Below are positions 18,961 to 27,870 of a DNA stretch of 64,000 bases, piece after piece (positions within the stretch are counted from its first letter, which is position 1; each line of letters starts with the position of its first letter). The stretch is taken from assembly GCA_963828015.1 (NCBI GenBank), contig CAWHCD010000004.1, forward strand, positions 1,116,001 through 1,180,000. Direction: 5' to 3'. Source of the DNA: CAVPUA01 sp963828015. GTDB taxonomy: Bacteria; Actinomycetota; Actinomycetes; Mycobacteriales; Jatrophihabitantaceae. The notes below the pieces were generated by a model, which saw nothing but the letters and a program-made list of their open reading frames with translations, was not told the origin of the DNA and made no database searches. The translations under genes and the position numbers were made by a program.

Positions 18961-19658
18961 CGGTGATGACAGGTGCAGGAGGGCACCGCTTCTACCAGCA
19001 GAGCATTCCCTTCTTCAGCCTCTCCCGCCCAACGGCAGCCGGGGCAGCGCATGCCAAATGAGAGTCACACGACGTACGTGGACAGCCGCGTAAGAGCGAC
19101 CACCCCGACCACCTCGATCGAGCCTCGGCCAAGACCCGATCTGACGTCAATGGAACTAGAAGCCGCGACGCGTGCATGCAACTCTGCCAACATGTGCTCA
19201 TGGTGTGGCACGTTCCGGGAACCTGCGAGCCATCCCAAGGTCTCGCCGACCTAGCGTTCAGCGACGGCTCGAACGTGCTGGCGATGAGCAACTCGAAGAT
19301 GGAGTCGCGAACCTCCAGAGCCGGGCGACCGGTCTAGAGAACGCAGCCACCGCCGTGACGTGTTCGACGGCTACATCACGACGGCCGACGGCCGGTTCGA
19401 CGCGATTCATGTCGAGGCCCGCAACTCGCTCGGCGAGACACTTCGGTTGGCACAGAGATACGAAACCAAGGGCCTGGTCAAGAAGCGCATCTCCAAGGTT
19501 GGCAACCCAATATTCATCCCCGACGCGACCTGACCGCAGGCGGATTCCGTACTCTGCATGACCGGCTCGGTTGCTATTCGACCGCGACGTGAGCCGGGTT
19601 AGGTCATCCGCAGTTGCCGCTGAGGGCGCCCGCGGATCTGCCGATCTGCGGATGTCCG
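18940..19658. other. Gene-poor stretch next to the IS110 element
   Basis: About 720 bp without a convincing intact gene. The part next to the transposase (18940-19190) is the non-coding flank where an IS110 guide RNA would lie. Short open pieces at 19200-19533 look like remnants of a gene. The rest (19534-19658) shows nothing recognisable. Confidence 0.5.
19200..19533 (+). pseudogene. Possible broken gene remnant, family unknown
   Basis: Two short frames in series look coding. From ATG 19200 one reads through EPSQGLADLAFSDGSNVLAM to a stop at 19337. A second, in another frame, reads RDVFDGYITTADGRFDAIHV, EARNSLGETLRLAQRYETKG, and ends at a stop 19531-19533. Together they could be one protein with a frame break near 19310-19350. 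Codon use is less GC-biased than elsewhere. No family recognised. It directly flanks the IS110 element, which may have damaged it. Confidence 0.3.
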
Positions 19659-20138
19659 CTAGGAAGACTCGCTGGCCGTGGCCCGGCGCCGCCACGCGAT
19701 GCGCGCGACCGCGTTGCCGACCGACACGACGATCATGAACACAACGAGCGACCAATACACCGCCAATGGCCAGTCGTGTTCCTCGCACAGCAACCACGTC
19801 TCCTTGAGGGCGATGAGCAGGCCGCCGACGCCGACGAACAGCCAGCCGGTCGCCTTGTTTACGTAGTCGATCAGCCCGGACATCTGCTGGGGGGTGAGCG
19901 ACTTCATCATGGCCTTGTTCATGCGTTGCGAACGTCGGTGGTTGAGCCAGTAGTAGACCGGCGGCAGCAGCCACCACCACGCGGAGACCGGTGGCTCACG
20001 CTCCACTGATGCATGGGCGGACTCGAACTCCTCGCGGGACAACTCCTGCTCGCGCAACTCCAGAGCAGCCTGCAGGACCGGCCCGGCGAACAACAGCCAG
20101 GCGCCCAGGAACGCGCACCAGAGAATGAACTGCTCCAT
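19659..20138 (-). CDS. Multi-pass membrane protein, function unknown
   Basis: A 159-residue protein from ATG 20138. Hydrophobic segments lie at residues 3-25 (ILWCAFLGAWLLFAGPVL), about 50-64 (SAWWWLLPPVYYWLNH), 96-112 (WLFVGVGGLLIALK) and 127-148, with a charged Glu/Arg loop between the first two and a conserved-looking MNKAMMKSLTPQQMSGLIDY loop. I do not recognise a family. It stands alone in the accessory segment, divergent from the reductase-like gene at 20358 with about 220 bp between. Being intact with a strong membrane pattern makes it likely to be a real gene. Confidence 0.6.
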   Translation of the reverse strand: MEQFILWCAFLGAWLLFAGPVLQAALELREQELSREEFESAHASVEREPPVSAWWWLLPPVYYWLNHRRSQRMNKAMMKSLTPQQMSGLIDYVNKATGWLFVGVGGLLIALKETWLLCEEHDWPLAVYWSLVVFMIVVSVGNAVARIAWRRRATASESS

Positions 20139-20357
20139 CGGCCCATGCTCTCAGGCCTCGCAGTCGCACGGGCAACTTCATGTCGGACATGCCGCTGACG
20201 GCGCGCGGTTCTGCTGATGTCGCACGTTCCGCCCGCGCATTCCAGATGGGCATGCCGGTGTTGATCAGGAGGAGTCGGGCGCCGAGGAGAAATGGTGCCG
20301 AGAATCGTCTGAGTACCGTCCGGTGAAACGCGCCGCGCGCAGCAAGGGAGCAACGAG

Positions 20358-20927
20358 ATGAGACCACTTCGCTACTCGATCAACGTCACACTCGACGGCT
20401 GCTGCCACCACGAGGCCGGGCTCCCGCCCGACGAGGAGTCGATGCGCTACTGGACCGCGGAGATGGAACGCGCCGATGCCCTGGTATTCGGCCGGGTGAC
20501 CTACCAGATGATGGAGTCGGCGTGGCGGCAGCCGGCCACGGGCACGTGGCCTGACTGGATGGATGAGTGGGAGATCCCGTTCGCCGAGACCATCGACGGG
20601 ACGAAGAAGTACGTCGTGTCGAGTACGCTGAGCGGGGTCGATTGGAATGCCGAGCTGGTGCGAGGCGACTTGGGGCAAGCGGTTCAGCGCCTCAAGCAGG
20701 AGCCCGGCGAGGGCCTGCTCGTGGGTGGCGTGACCCTCCCGCTCGCCTTGGCAGAGCTGGGACTGATCGACGAGTACGTGTTCGTAGTGCAGCCGGTTCT
20801 TGCCGGACGCGGGCCGACGTTGCTCGCCGGTCTACGCGAGCGCATCCAGCTCGAGCTCGTGGATCGTCGTGAGTTCCGGTCGGGGGCGGTCGCCTGCCGA
20901 TACCGGCCCATGCGAGTAACGGCTTGA
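20358..20927 (+). CDS. Dihydrofolate reductase-like (RibD C-terminal domain) protein
   Basis: A 189-residue protein from ATG 20358 with a good ribosome site (AAGGGAG, 7 bases upstream). It matches the RibD-C/DHFR-like fold: an N-terminal strand RYSINVTLDG, ADALVFGRVTYQMM in the cofactor region, KYVVSST, LLVGGVTLPLALAELGLIDEY, and VQPVLAGRGPTLL. Such proteins are NADPH-binding reductases of unknown substrate and are common as single, often horizontally moved genes in actinobacteria. It follows a 219 bp intergenic region in which nothing else stands out and is followed by about 210 bp of empty sequence. Confidence 0.88.
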   Translation: MRPLRYSINVTLDGCCHHEAGLPPDEESMRYWTAEMERADALVFGRVTYQMMESAWRQPATGTWPDWMDEWEIPFAETIDGTKKYVVSSTLSGVDWNAELVRGDLGQAVQRLKQEPGEGLLVGGVTLPLALAELGLIDEYVFVVQPVLAGRGPTLLAGLRERIQLELVDRREFRSGAVACRYRPMRVTA

Positions 20928-21137
20928 TGTGATTGTTCTGCCTGGTCAGGAGACCGCCTGTCCGCCACCGAACTGATTGCGTGGGCGGCGGACAGACGGG
21001 CCCGACGACGCTAGGTCAGACCAGGGATGCGCACTGACCGAGGGCGTGGCCGCTTTTCGCGCAGGACAGTTCGACCAGTACTACTGGCCTGCCCATGCCT
21101 CGGCGGATAGGTCCGGATGCGCGCGAGCGCGGGTGAC

Positions 21138-21425
21138 TCAGGCGGCGAGTGGGGCGTTGTCGCGTCGGCGGGCCCGCAGGCAGAGAATCAGGATGAGCAG
21201 GCAGGTGGGTGCGATGACGATGTTGGGCACCGCAATCGGCATCCGGTCGGTCTTCAATCCGTAGTACACCCACAGCGCCGCCTGAATGGTCGCCACCGTC
21301 CACGTCCACAGGCTCAATCCGCGCAGGGCGCCGGGCCGGCGGCGCAGGTTCACCGTCCGATACGCCTGCGGCAGGAACTGCCCGATGTCGACGGCGATCA
21401 GCAGCCAGCCGACGATCGCCGTCAT
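21138..21425 (-). CDS. PQ-loop / SemiSWEET-like half-transporter, second of a pair
   Basis: A 95-residue membrane protein from ATG 21425, overlapping the stop of the upstream gene by ATGA. It has three hydrophobic helices (about residues 2-18, 40-58 and 63-82) with a PQ motif in the first (DIGQFLPQAYRT), and the LRGLSLWTW connection typical of SemiSWEET/PQ-loop proteins, which form dimers around a sugar path. The C-terminus is basic (RARRRDN). A longer frame extends upstream, but it overlaps the partner gene, so the internal ATG is preferred. The two proteins are different enough to form a heterodimer. Substrate unknown. Confidence 0.72.
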   Translation of the reverse strand: MTAIVGWLLIAVDIGQFLPQAYRTVNLRRRPGALRGLSLWTWTVATIQAALWVYYGLKTDRMPIAVPNIVIAPTCLLILILCLRARRRDNAPLAA

Positions 21426-21679
21426 GCGCGCACCTTCAGCGTGATGATCGTGGCGGAGCAGACGATGTTGACGATCCCGGCCGCGACCGCCGGGATGCTC
21501 CCCGACAGCACGCCATAGGAGATGAGCAACGCGTTGAACGCCAGTCCGACCGAGTAGGTGCCGGTGCTGATCGCCTCCAAGTAGGCGGGGTTGGAGCGAT
21601 TGCGCAGGGCGCGCGCCACCTGCGGGAGCCACATGGCAATGGCTCCGGCGGCGGCGAGATAGCCGACCAATTCAGTCAC
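21422..21679 (-). CDS. PQ-loop / SemiSWEET-like half-transporter, first of a pair
   Basis: An 85-residue protein from ATG 21679. Three hydrophobic helices lie at about residues 4-22, 38-57 and 61-81. The first carries the motif MWLPQVARALRNRS, the PQ-loop signature, followed by a connecting segment (AYLEAISTGTYSVGLAFNAL) in which the second helix resembles SWEET repeats. Such 3-helix units need to dimerise. Immediately downstream and translationally coupled (ATGA) is a second, different PQ-loop gene. The pair lies at the border between the accessory segment and the DUF58-MoxR operon, on the same strand as that operon but downstream of its end. Confidence 0.72.
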   Translation of the reverse strand: MTELVGYLAAAGAIAMWLPQVARALRNRSNPAYLEAISTGTYSVGLAFNALLISYGVLSGSIPAVAAGIVNIVCSATIITLKVRA

Positions 21680-21730
21680 CCAGCCAGTCTCACATGATCG
21701 ACTGGGCGAGCCGACGACCGTGCCGGCCGG

Positions 21731-23008
21731 TCAGAGGCGCCCGGCCGCCTTCAGCTCCAGATAGGCATCGGCCACCGATGAGGCGAACGATTCCGGCGGG
21801 GCATCGACCACGACTGCGCCGAGAGTGACCAGCGAGGCGGCCAGTGCGCGCCGCTGGCCCAAGGCGATCTCCGCTGCGGCCGCGGTATAGACCTCGGCTG
21901 CGTCCAGGTGCTGGGACCGCAACTGCTCGAGCCGTGGATCGGCGACCGAGGCGATCACCAGCTGATGCCGAGCGGCCAACTCGGTCGCGGCCGCCAACAG
22001 GCCCTCCGGGGAGTCCAGCCCGGTGAACAGCACCACCAGCGAACGTTTGCGCGCACCGCGCGTCACCTCCGCGGCCATCAACTGGGGGTCGGACTCGACC
22101 AGCGCCGGTTGCAGCGGCGTGAGCGCGTCGACCAGCCGGGGGAGCAGCTCACTGGCCTTGGTCGCGCCCAGTCGGGCCCGCACGGCGACGTCGGCCGCGA
22201 CCAGCGAGACCCGGTCGCCCGCCTTGGCTGCGACCGCGGCTACCAGCAGGCTGGCGTCGATCGCGGCGTCCAGGCGGGGTTCGTCGCCGATGCGCGCGGC
22301 CGAGGTGCGCCCGGTGTCCAGGGCCAGCACGATCTGGCGATCACGCTCGGGCCGCCACGTGCGCACGACGACGTCACGGGCCCGGGCCGAGGCCCGCCAG
22401 TCGATGGCCCGCACGTCATCGCCGATCACGTACTCGCGCAGGGAGTCGAACTCGCTGCCCTGCCCGCGCCGGGTCATCAGCACCGATCCCTCGATCACCC
22501 GCAGCCGGGCCAACTTCTCTGGTAACAGCCGACGGGAGGTGAACGGCGGAAGGACCCGGACGCTGCCCGGCACCGGGAGCTTGCGCTGCCGCGCCCCGAG
22601 ACCGAGGGGGCCGAACGAGCGCACCGTGAGGACGGCGGCAGCGCGTTCGCCGCGGCGCGTCGGGAGCAGGCTCGACTCCAGCCGCGCGCCCTCCAGCGGC
22701 GCGATCCTGAGGCGCTGCGATCGGGGCGTCAGACCCGCCGATGGCACCCAGGCATCGCGCACGTCGGCGCGAAGCGTGCGAGTGCCGCTGTTCGCGATCT
22801 GGACGACCGTCGTGCTCTGCCCGCCCAGACGCACCGCGGGACTGGCCGTCCGCGTGAACGCCAGTCCGTTGATGCGGGCCGCGAGCAGGACGTCGATGAC
22901 GAACACAACGAGCAGCACCAACAGATAGCCCAGCACGGCACCCGCGCCCACGGGCGTCAGGGCGAGCGCCAGCACCGCGAGCAGCACCAGCCGTCCGGTA
23001 ATGGCCAC
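21731..23008 (-). CDS. DUF58 domain protein (Rv3693-like)
   Basis: A 425-residue protein from GTG 23008. Two membrane helices are at residues 5-25 and 28-45; a beta-rich domain follows (residues about 50-190). The DUF58 core includes GSEFDSLREYVIGDDVRAIDW and RASARARDVVVRTWRPERDR, then a von Willebrand A-like domain (VLALDTGRTSAARIGDEPRLD) whose metal-site motif DxSxS is degenerate (DTGRT). It lies three bases downstream of the MoxR gene and belongs to a MoxR-DUF58-DUF4350-DUF4129 operon, thought to act in envelope protein maturation or stress, though its function is unproven. Confidence 0.9.
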   Translation of the reverse strand: MAITGRLVLLAVLALALTPVGAGAVLGYLLVLLVVFVIDVLLAARINGLAFTRTASPAVRLGGQSTTVVQIANSGTRTLRADVRDAWVPSAGLTPRSQRLRIAPLEGARLESSLLPTRRGERAAAVLTVRSFGPLGLGARQRKLPVPGSVRVLPPFTSRRLLPEKLARLRVIEGSVLMTRRGQGSEFDSLREYVIGDDVRAIDWRASARARDVVVRTWRPERDRQIVLALDTGRTSAARIGDEPRLDAAIDASLLVAAVAAKAGDRVSLVAADVAVRARLGATKASELLPRLVDALTPLQPALVESDPQLMAAEVTRGARKRSLVVLFTGLDSPEGLLAAATELAARHQLVIASVADPRLEQLRSQHLDAAEVYTAAAAEIALGQRRALAASLVTLGAVVVDAPPESFASSVADAYLELKAAGRL

Positions 23009-23011
23009 GGG

Positions 23012-23973
<962 letters not shown>

Positions 23974-23977
<4 letters not shown>

Positions 23978-25068
23978 TGCTGGTCGGCTCCATTTCGGGA
24001 TCGTTGTTCGAGGTCGTCGAGGTCGCGCGCGAGTTGCACCAGGGCCTGATCATCGGCGGGCACCTGGCCATCGAACAGGGCGGCGCCGCCGGGGACCATG
24101 GCGGCCACCTCGGCCGCGCTGGCCGATCTGGGCAATCGCCCCCGCCGCGCCAGGCGGCTGACCGTGCCTGAGCGCAGCGCGGCCGCGGCCTGCTCCCGCG
24201 CCTGGGCTCGGCGATAGAGGCGGCCGTGACCCTCAACCACCTCGGCGGCCGGCACGATGACCGGCAACGGTTCGCGCACGACCGGGCCCAGCCGTCGGCC
24301 CTGCCAGATCGCGAGCAGCAGGCCCAGCACCAGCAGCGTCCAGACGGCCCGGCCGACCCACGGCGGGAAGATCGACCAGACCGTCGGCGCGCCCGGTCCG
24401 GCCGCGTCATCACCGGGGAGCAGCCAGGCCACGTCACTCACAGTGCCGTCGTCGCTGAGCGCGTTGATCGCCAGGGCGGCGAGGTGACCGTTGCCGAGGT
24501 GGCGGTTCATCAGCGCATCCGGGGTGCCGATGATCACGAGTTTGGGCGTCACCACCACCGTGCCGGCGTAACACCCCCCGGGGCCGCTGTAGGTGCTTAC
24601 GCCGTTGGGATAGTCCACGACCCCGGTCGCGTGGGCTCCGGCCCAGTCGCACCCCGGCTCGACCGGGCCGGCGTCGGCGAAGCCCGACGAGCGGGCCGGG
24701 TCGAGGGCGGCCAGCGAACGCGGTCCCGGCTCGATCGCGACAAGGCGGTGACCGCTCGCGACCAACCGGTGCAGTTGATCGGTCGAGAAGTCGTCGGGGG
24801 AGGTGATCAATACGGTCGAGGTCGGGGCCGCGTTGACGGCCGCGGCCACGCTCGAGATGGGCGTCGAGGTCGTGCCCCGATCGGCCAGCAGCACGCTCAG
24901 CGCATGGCTGCCCGCCGGCGCCGCCGACGTCGGATCCAGGGCTCGACCCGGCGAGGGTGAGCTCAGGGCCACGCCGAGCCCGGCCAGCGCGATGATGGCG
25001 GCCAGGGCCAGCCACCAGCCCACCGATCGCCAGCTCGCGCGCGTCGAGGCGACGCGGGTCGCGGTCAT
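23974..25068 (-). CDS. DUF4350 membrane protein (Rv3691-like)
   Basis: A 364-residue protein from ATG 25068. One membrane helix at residues 15-36 (WWLALAAIIALAGLGVAL), an extracytoplasmic domain of about 200 residues resembling a GATase-like/DUF4350 fold (LSVLLADRGTT, VLITSPDDFST, VVDYPNGVSTYSGPGG), then a second membrane helix at about 244-262 (AVWTLLVLGLLLAIW) and a cytosolic, Arg-rich tail that ends in a coiled, charged stretch. Members accompany MoxR and DUF58. It overlaps the stop of the DUF4129 gene (ATGA) and the start of moxR (ATGA). Confidence 0.85.
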
Positions 25069-25709
25069 GACGGCCGGGCGTAGCCGGCCGCGGCGGGTTG
25101 GCTGCGCCGCGGGCGTGCGGCGGCAACCGTATCGGCGGCGACCCGGCCGGCGGCGGCATCTTCGGCACGCGCCGGGCGCTCGCCGAACCAGATCTCGTCG
25201 AAGGCCGTGGTCGCGACCTGCAGCGGCGGGGCGGCGTCGGGCAGCACCAACCCGGCCTCACGGGCGATCTCGCTGCCCGTGCGTCCCGGCCGCGGCTCGA
25301 GCAGCCCGCGTCCCTCGATGTTCTGCACGGCGGCCCGCAGCCACTCGCGCAGGGCCTCGCCGTAGCGGGCCTCGGCACTGAATCGCTCGGCCAGTTGGCG
25401 ATGATCGACATCTCCCCGCGGAGCCAGCGGGTCGGGCGCGGCCGGGCCGCCGGTCCGCCGACGGGGACGACCGGCCCGGACGACGGCAAAGATCAGTACC
25501 GCGCCGATCAGGATCACCACGATCAACAGGCTGGAGCCCGAGATCGAGCCGTCCACCAGATGGGAGCTGCGGTCGCCGAGCCAGTTGAAGAACCGATCGA
25601 TCAGGCTCGGATCATTGCGGTGATACATGAGGCGGCGCAGCTCGTCGCGGGCCGCCTGCTGCGCGGCGTCACCGGTGACCGGTCCAGCCGGTGTGGGGGC
25701 GGCGAGCAC
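25065..25709 (-). CDS. DUF4129 domain protein
   Basis: A 214-residue protein from GTG 25709. A short N-terminal segment, perhaps periplasmic, contains RRLMYHRNDPSLIDRFFNWL; a membrane helix follows at about residues 60-80 (LLIVVILIGAVLIFAVV); then a cytosolic DUF4129 domain (FSAEARYGEALREWLRAAVQ, ARRP-type loops, FDEIWFGERPA). DUF4129 occurs in transglutaminase-associated and MoxR-linked operons. It follows two bases after the stop of the large membrane protein gene and overlaps DUF4350 by ATGA, so the operon starts at 26727 or here. Confidence 0.85.
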   Translation of the reverse strand: MLAAPTPAGPVTGDAAQQAARDELRRLMYHRNDPSLIDRFFNWLGDRSSHLVDGSISGSSLLIVVILIGAVLIFAVVRAGRPRRRTGGPAAPDPLAPRGDVDHRQLAERFSAEARYGEALREWLRAAVQNIEGRGLLEPRPGRTGSEIAREAGLVLPDAAPPLQVATTAFDEIWFGERPARAEDAAAGRVAADTVAAARPRRSQPAAAGYARPS

Positions 25710-25711
25710 GG

Positions 25712-26727
25712 TTAGCGAACCGCCGAGCGGGCACTGTTCTGCAGAACCAGGTCCAGTCCCTCTTTGCGCATCCGCAGGTCGACGTAGAGCAGGGAATCGA
25801 TGCCGGCCAGGATCGGAGCGGTCACCGTGTTGGCGATCAACGAGCCGATCGCCACGATCAGCAGCAGGGCCACCGGCTTTCCGCTACCGGTGAGGTCGTT
25901 GAGGCTCTGACCGGTGACGACCAGCCCGAGCACCTCGAAGGGCACGGTGATGAGCCCGGCGATGATCGCGACCAGCAGAAAGCCGAGGGCGCGGATGCCC
26001 CAGACCCGCCAGAACGTTCCGGCGACGAGCTGACGCGAGCGTCCCCAGGCTCCGCGAATGCTCGTGTTCTCGATGATCAGCACGGGGGCGGCCACGGCCC
26101 AGATGCCCCACAGCCAGACGCCGAGGATCAGGCAGGGAATCAGGGCCAGGAACTCGATCAGGCTGGTGAGCAGGGCCAGGCCGATCAGTGCACCAACCCG
26201 GGGCCGGACGCGGTCCCAGGCCTGGCGCGGTGTGACCTTCACGCCCAGCACGTCCTGCGTGATCACGACGACCAGGAAGCCGGTCAGGATGCTGCCGAGC
26301 AGCACCTTGACGGCCAGGCCGGCCAACGTTGTCAGCTCACCGCCGAAGATCGGGCCCAGGTTAGTGGTCTGGGTCCCGTCGCCATTGTCGACCTTGACGC
26401 TACCGATCTGGTTCAGCGCGACCACCTGGAAGATCGTCGTGATCGCGACCTGCACCACGCTCACGATGGCCGCCGCGCCCAACGTCGTGCGGGGGTTGCG
26501 TCGGATCACCTGAAAGGCGCCGTCGAGGATGTCGCCGACCCCCAAGGGCCGCAACGGGATGCTCCCGGGCTGGGGCGCCGGCGGCGGCCCCGGTTGCCAT
26601 TGGGGTGGCCCGTATTGGGGTGGCCCGTATTGGGGTGGCCCGTATGGGGTGGCCCGTACTGGGGTGGCCCGTACCCGGGAGGAGCGCCGTACTGCGGCGG
26701 CGGCCCCTCGGGCGGCTGATAGCTCAC
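25712..26727 (-). CDS. Multi-pass membrane protein with GPPQY repeats (DUF7847-like), one frameshift
   Basis: GTG 26727 with ribosome site GGAG 8 bases upstream starts a Pro/Gly/Tyr/Gln-rich cytosolic N-terminus (SYQPPEGPPPQYG and repeats of GPPQY) followed by a membrane domain: PLGVGDILDGAFQVIRRNPR, then about six hydrophobic helices (residues about 75-330) with the internal AWGRSRQLVAGTFWRVWGIR segment typical of the glycerophosphoryl diester phosphodiesterase membrane domain/DUF7847 family. The frame breaks in the 15-bp tandem repeat that encodes GPPQY: one copy has 14 bases (see repeat), so the start and body lie in different frames. Repair gives about 338 residues. Function unknown; it heads the MoxR-DUF58 operon. 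Confidence 0.78.
26601..26674 (+). repeat. 15-bp tandem repeat encoding GPPQY, with one 14-bp copy
   Basis: Five units of TGGGGTGGCCCGTAT/C lie head to tail: 26601-26615, 26616-26630, 26631-26644, 26645-26659 and 26660-26674. The third is one base short (lacking a T), which changes the frame of the encoded Gly-Pro-Pro-Gln-Tyr repeat. Slippage in the repeat or a base-call error would both explain it. Confidence 0.85.
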
Positions 26728-26832
26728 GATGACTCCTGCCGGTTCGACCCCGTTGCGCGAATCGTGCCATGACGCGACGGCCGCCCGACGCAGCGCGCGC
26801 CCGCCTGTGCATATCGCCGGCTGAGAGCCACC

Positions 26833-26867
26833 TAGGTTACTGGTCAGTAACCTACGTTGTCGTAGGT
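26833..26867 (+). promoter_or_regulatory. Two overlapping palindromes before the desaturase gene
   Basis: TAGGTTACTG-GT-CAGTAACCTA (26833-26854) has perfect 10-bp arms. CCTACG-TTGT-CGTAGG (26851-26866, extended by an A/T pair to 26850-26867) overlaps it by four bases. Together they end 11 bases before the desaturase ATG and fit dimeric TetR-type operators. No TetR-like gene is present in this window. Confidence 0.65.
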
Positions 26868-26878
26868 AAGATCGAGCC

Positions 26879-27808
26879 ATGACGCTCAGCCTCGACCTGC
26901 AGACGCGGTTGCTCCACGAGCTGGAACCGGTCGTCCAGGTCAACCTCGAGCGCCATCTCGGGCTGGCCAAGGAGTGGATGCCGCACGACTACGTGCCCTG
27001 GAGCCGGGGTCGTGACTTCGCCTTCCTGGGTGGGCAGGACTGGACGCCCGAGGACTCCACGCTCGACGAGGTGGCCAAGACGGCCATGATCGTCAACCTG
27101 CTGACCGAGGACAACCTGCCCTCCTACCACCGCGAGATCGCGACCCGTTTCGGCCGCGACGGTGCGTGGGGCGAATGGGTCGGTCGCTGGACCGCGGAGG
27201 AGGGCCGTCACGCGGTCGCCCTGCGCGACTACCTGGTGGTCACCCGCGGCGTCGACCCGGTCGCCTTGGAGCGGCTGCGCATGGAGCACATGATCGCCGG
27301 CTACGACTCCGGCGATAAGACCATGTTGCAAGGCGTCGCCTACGTGTCCTTCCAGGAGCTGGCCACTCGGGTCTCTCACCGCAACACCGGTCGGGCCAGC
27401 GGTTGCCCGCTGGCCGAACAGTTGCTGGCCCGCATCTCCACCGACGAGAACCTGCACATGGTCTTCTATCGCAACCTGGCCGCGGCAGCGTTCGAGATCG
27501 CCCCGAACGAGACCATGGAGGCGATCCGCGACGAGGTCGTCAACTTCGCCATGCCTGGTCTTGGCATGCCGGGCTTCATGCGCAACTCGGTGACGATCGC
27601 CAAGGCCGGGATCTACGACCTGCGCCTGCACCACGACGAGGTGATCATGCCCGTGCTGAAGTTCTGGCGGGTCTTCGAGCGCACCGACCTGGGCCCGGCC
27701 GGTGAGCTGGCCCGTACCGAGTTGGCCGACTTCCTGACCACCCTCGATGCGCAGGCGACTCGCTTCGTCGAGCAGCGCGATCGGGCCCGGGAGCGCTCCG
27801 CCCGCTGA
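26879..27808 (+). CDS. Acyl-ACP desaturase (diiron fatty acid desaturase, DesA2-like)
   Basis: A 309-residue soluble diiron enzyme introducing a double bond into acyl-carrier-protein-bound fatty acids, using reduced ferredoxin and oxygen. Iron ligands are visible in two Glu/His sets: EDNLPSYH near residue 81, EEGRHAVALRDY near residue 106 and DENLHMVFYRN near residue 192. Fatty_acid_desaturase_2 proteins of this length occur in mycobacteria and related actinobacteria. It is a single gene with its own promoter region of about 150 bp that contains two overlapping palindromes, suggesting repression by a lipid-responsive regulator. No strong ribosome site is seen. Confidence 0.92.
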   Translation: MTLSLDLQTRLLHELEPVVQVNLERHLGLAKEWMPHDYVPWSRGRDFAFLGGQDWTPEDSTLDEVAKTAMIVNLLTEDNLPSYHREIATRFGRDGAWGEWVGRWTAEEGRHAVALRDYLVVTRGVDPVALERLRMEHMIAGYDSGDKTMLQGVAYVSFQELATRVSHRNTGRASGCPLAEQLLARISTDENLHMVFYRNLAAAAFEIAPNETMEAIRDEVVNFAMPGLGMPGFMRNSVTIAKAGIYDLRLHHDEVIMPVLKFWRVFERTDLGPAGELARTELADFLTTLDAQATRFVEQRDRARERSAR

Positions 27809-27870
27809 GCCTCGACGCGCGCGCGTGAGACACGGTCACGCTCACAGCTACGAGATGTCACCATGTCCAC

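Noticed and set aside
26601..26674. Tandem repeat considered as a CRISPR array
   Set aside because: Units are 15 bp without spacers and encode GPPQY; no cas genes are near.
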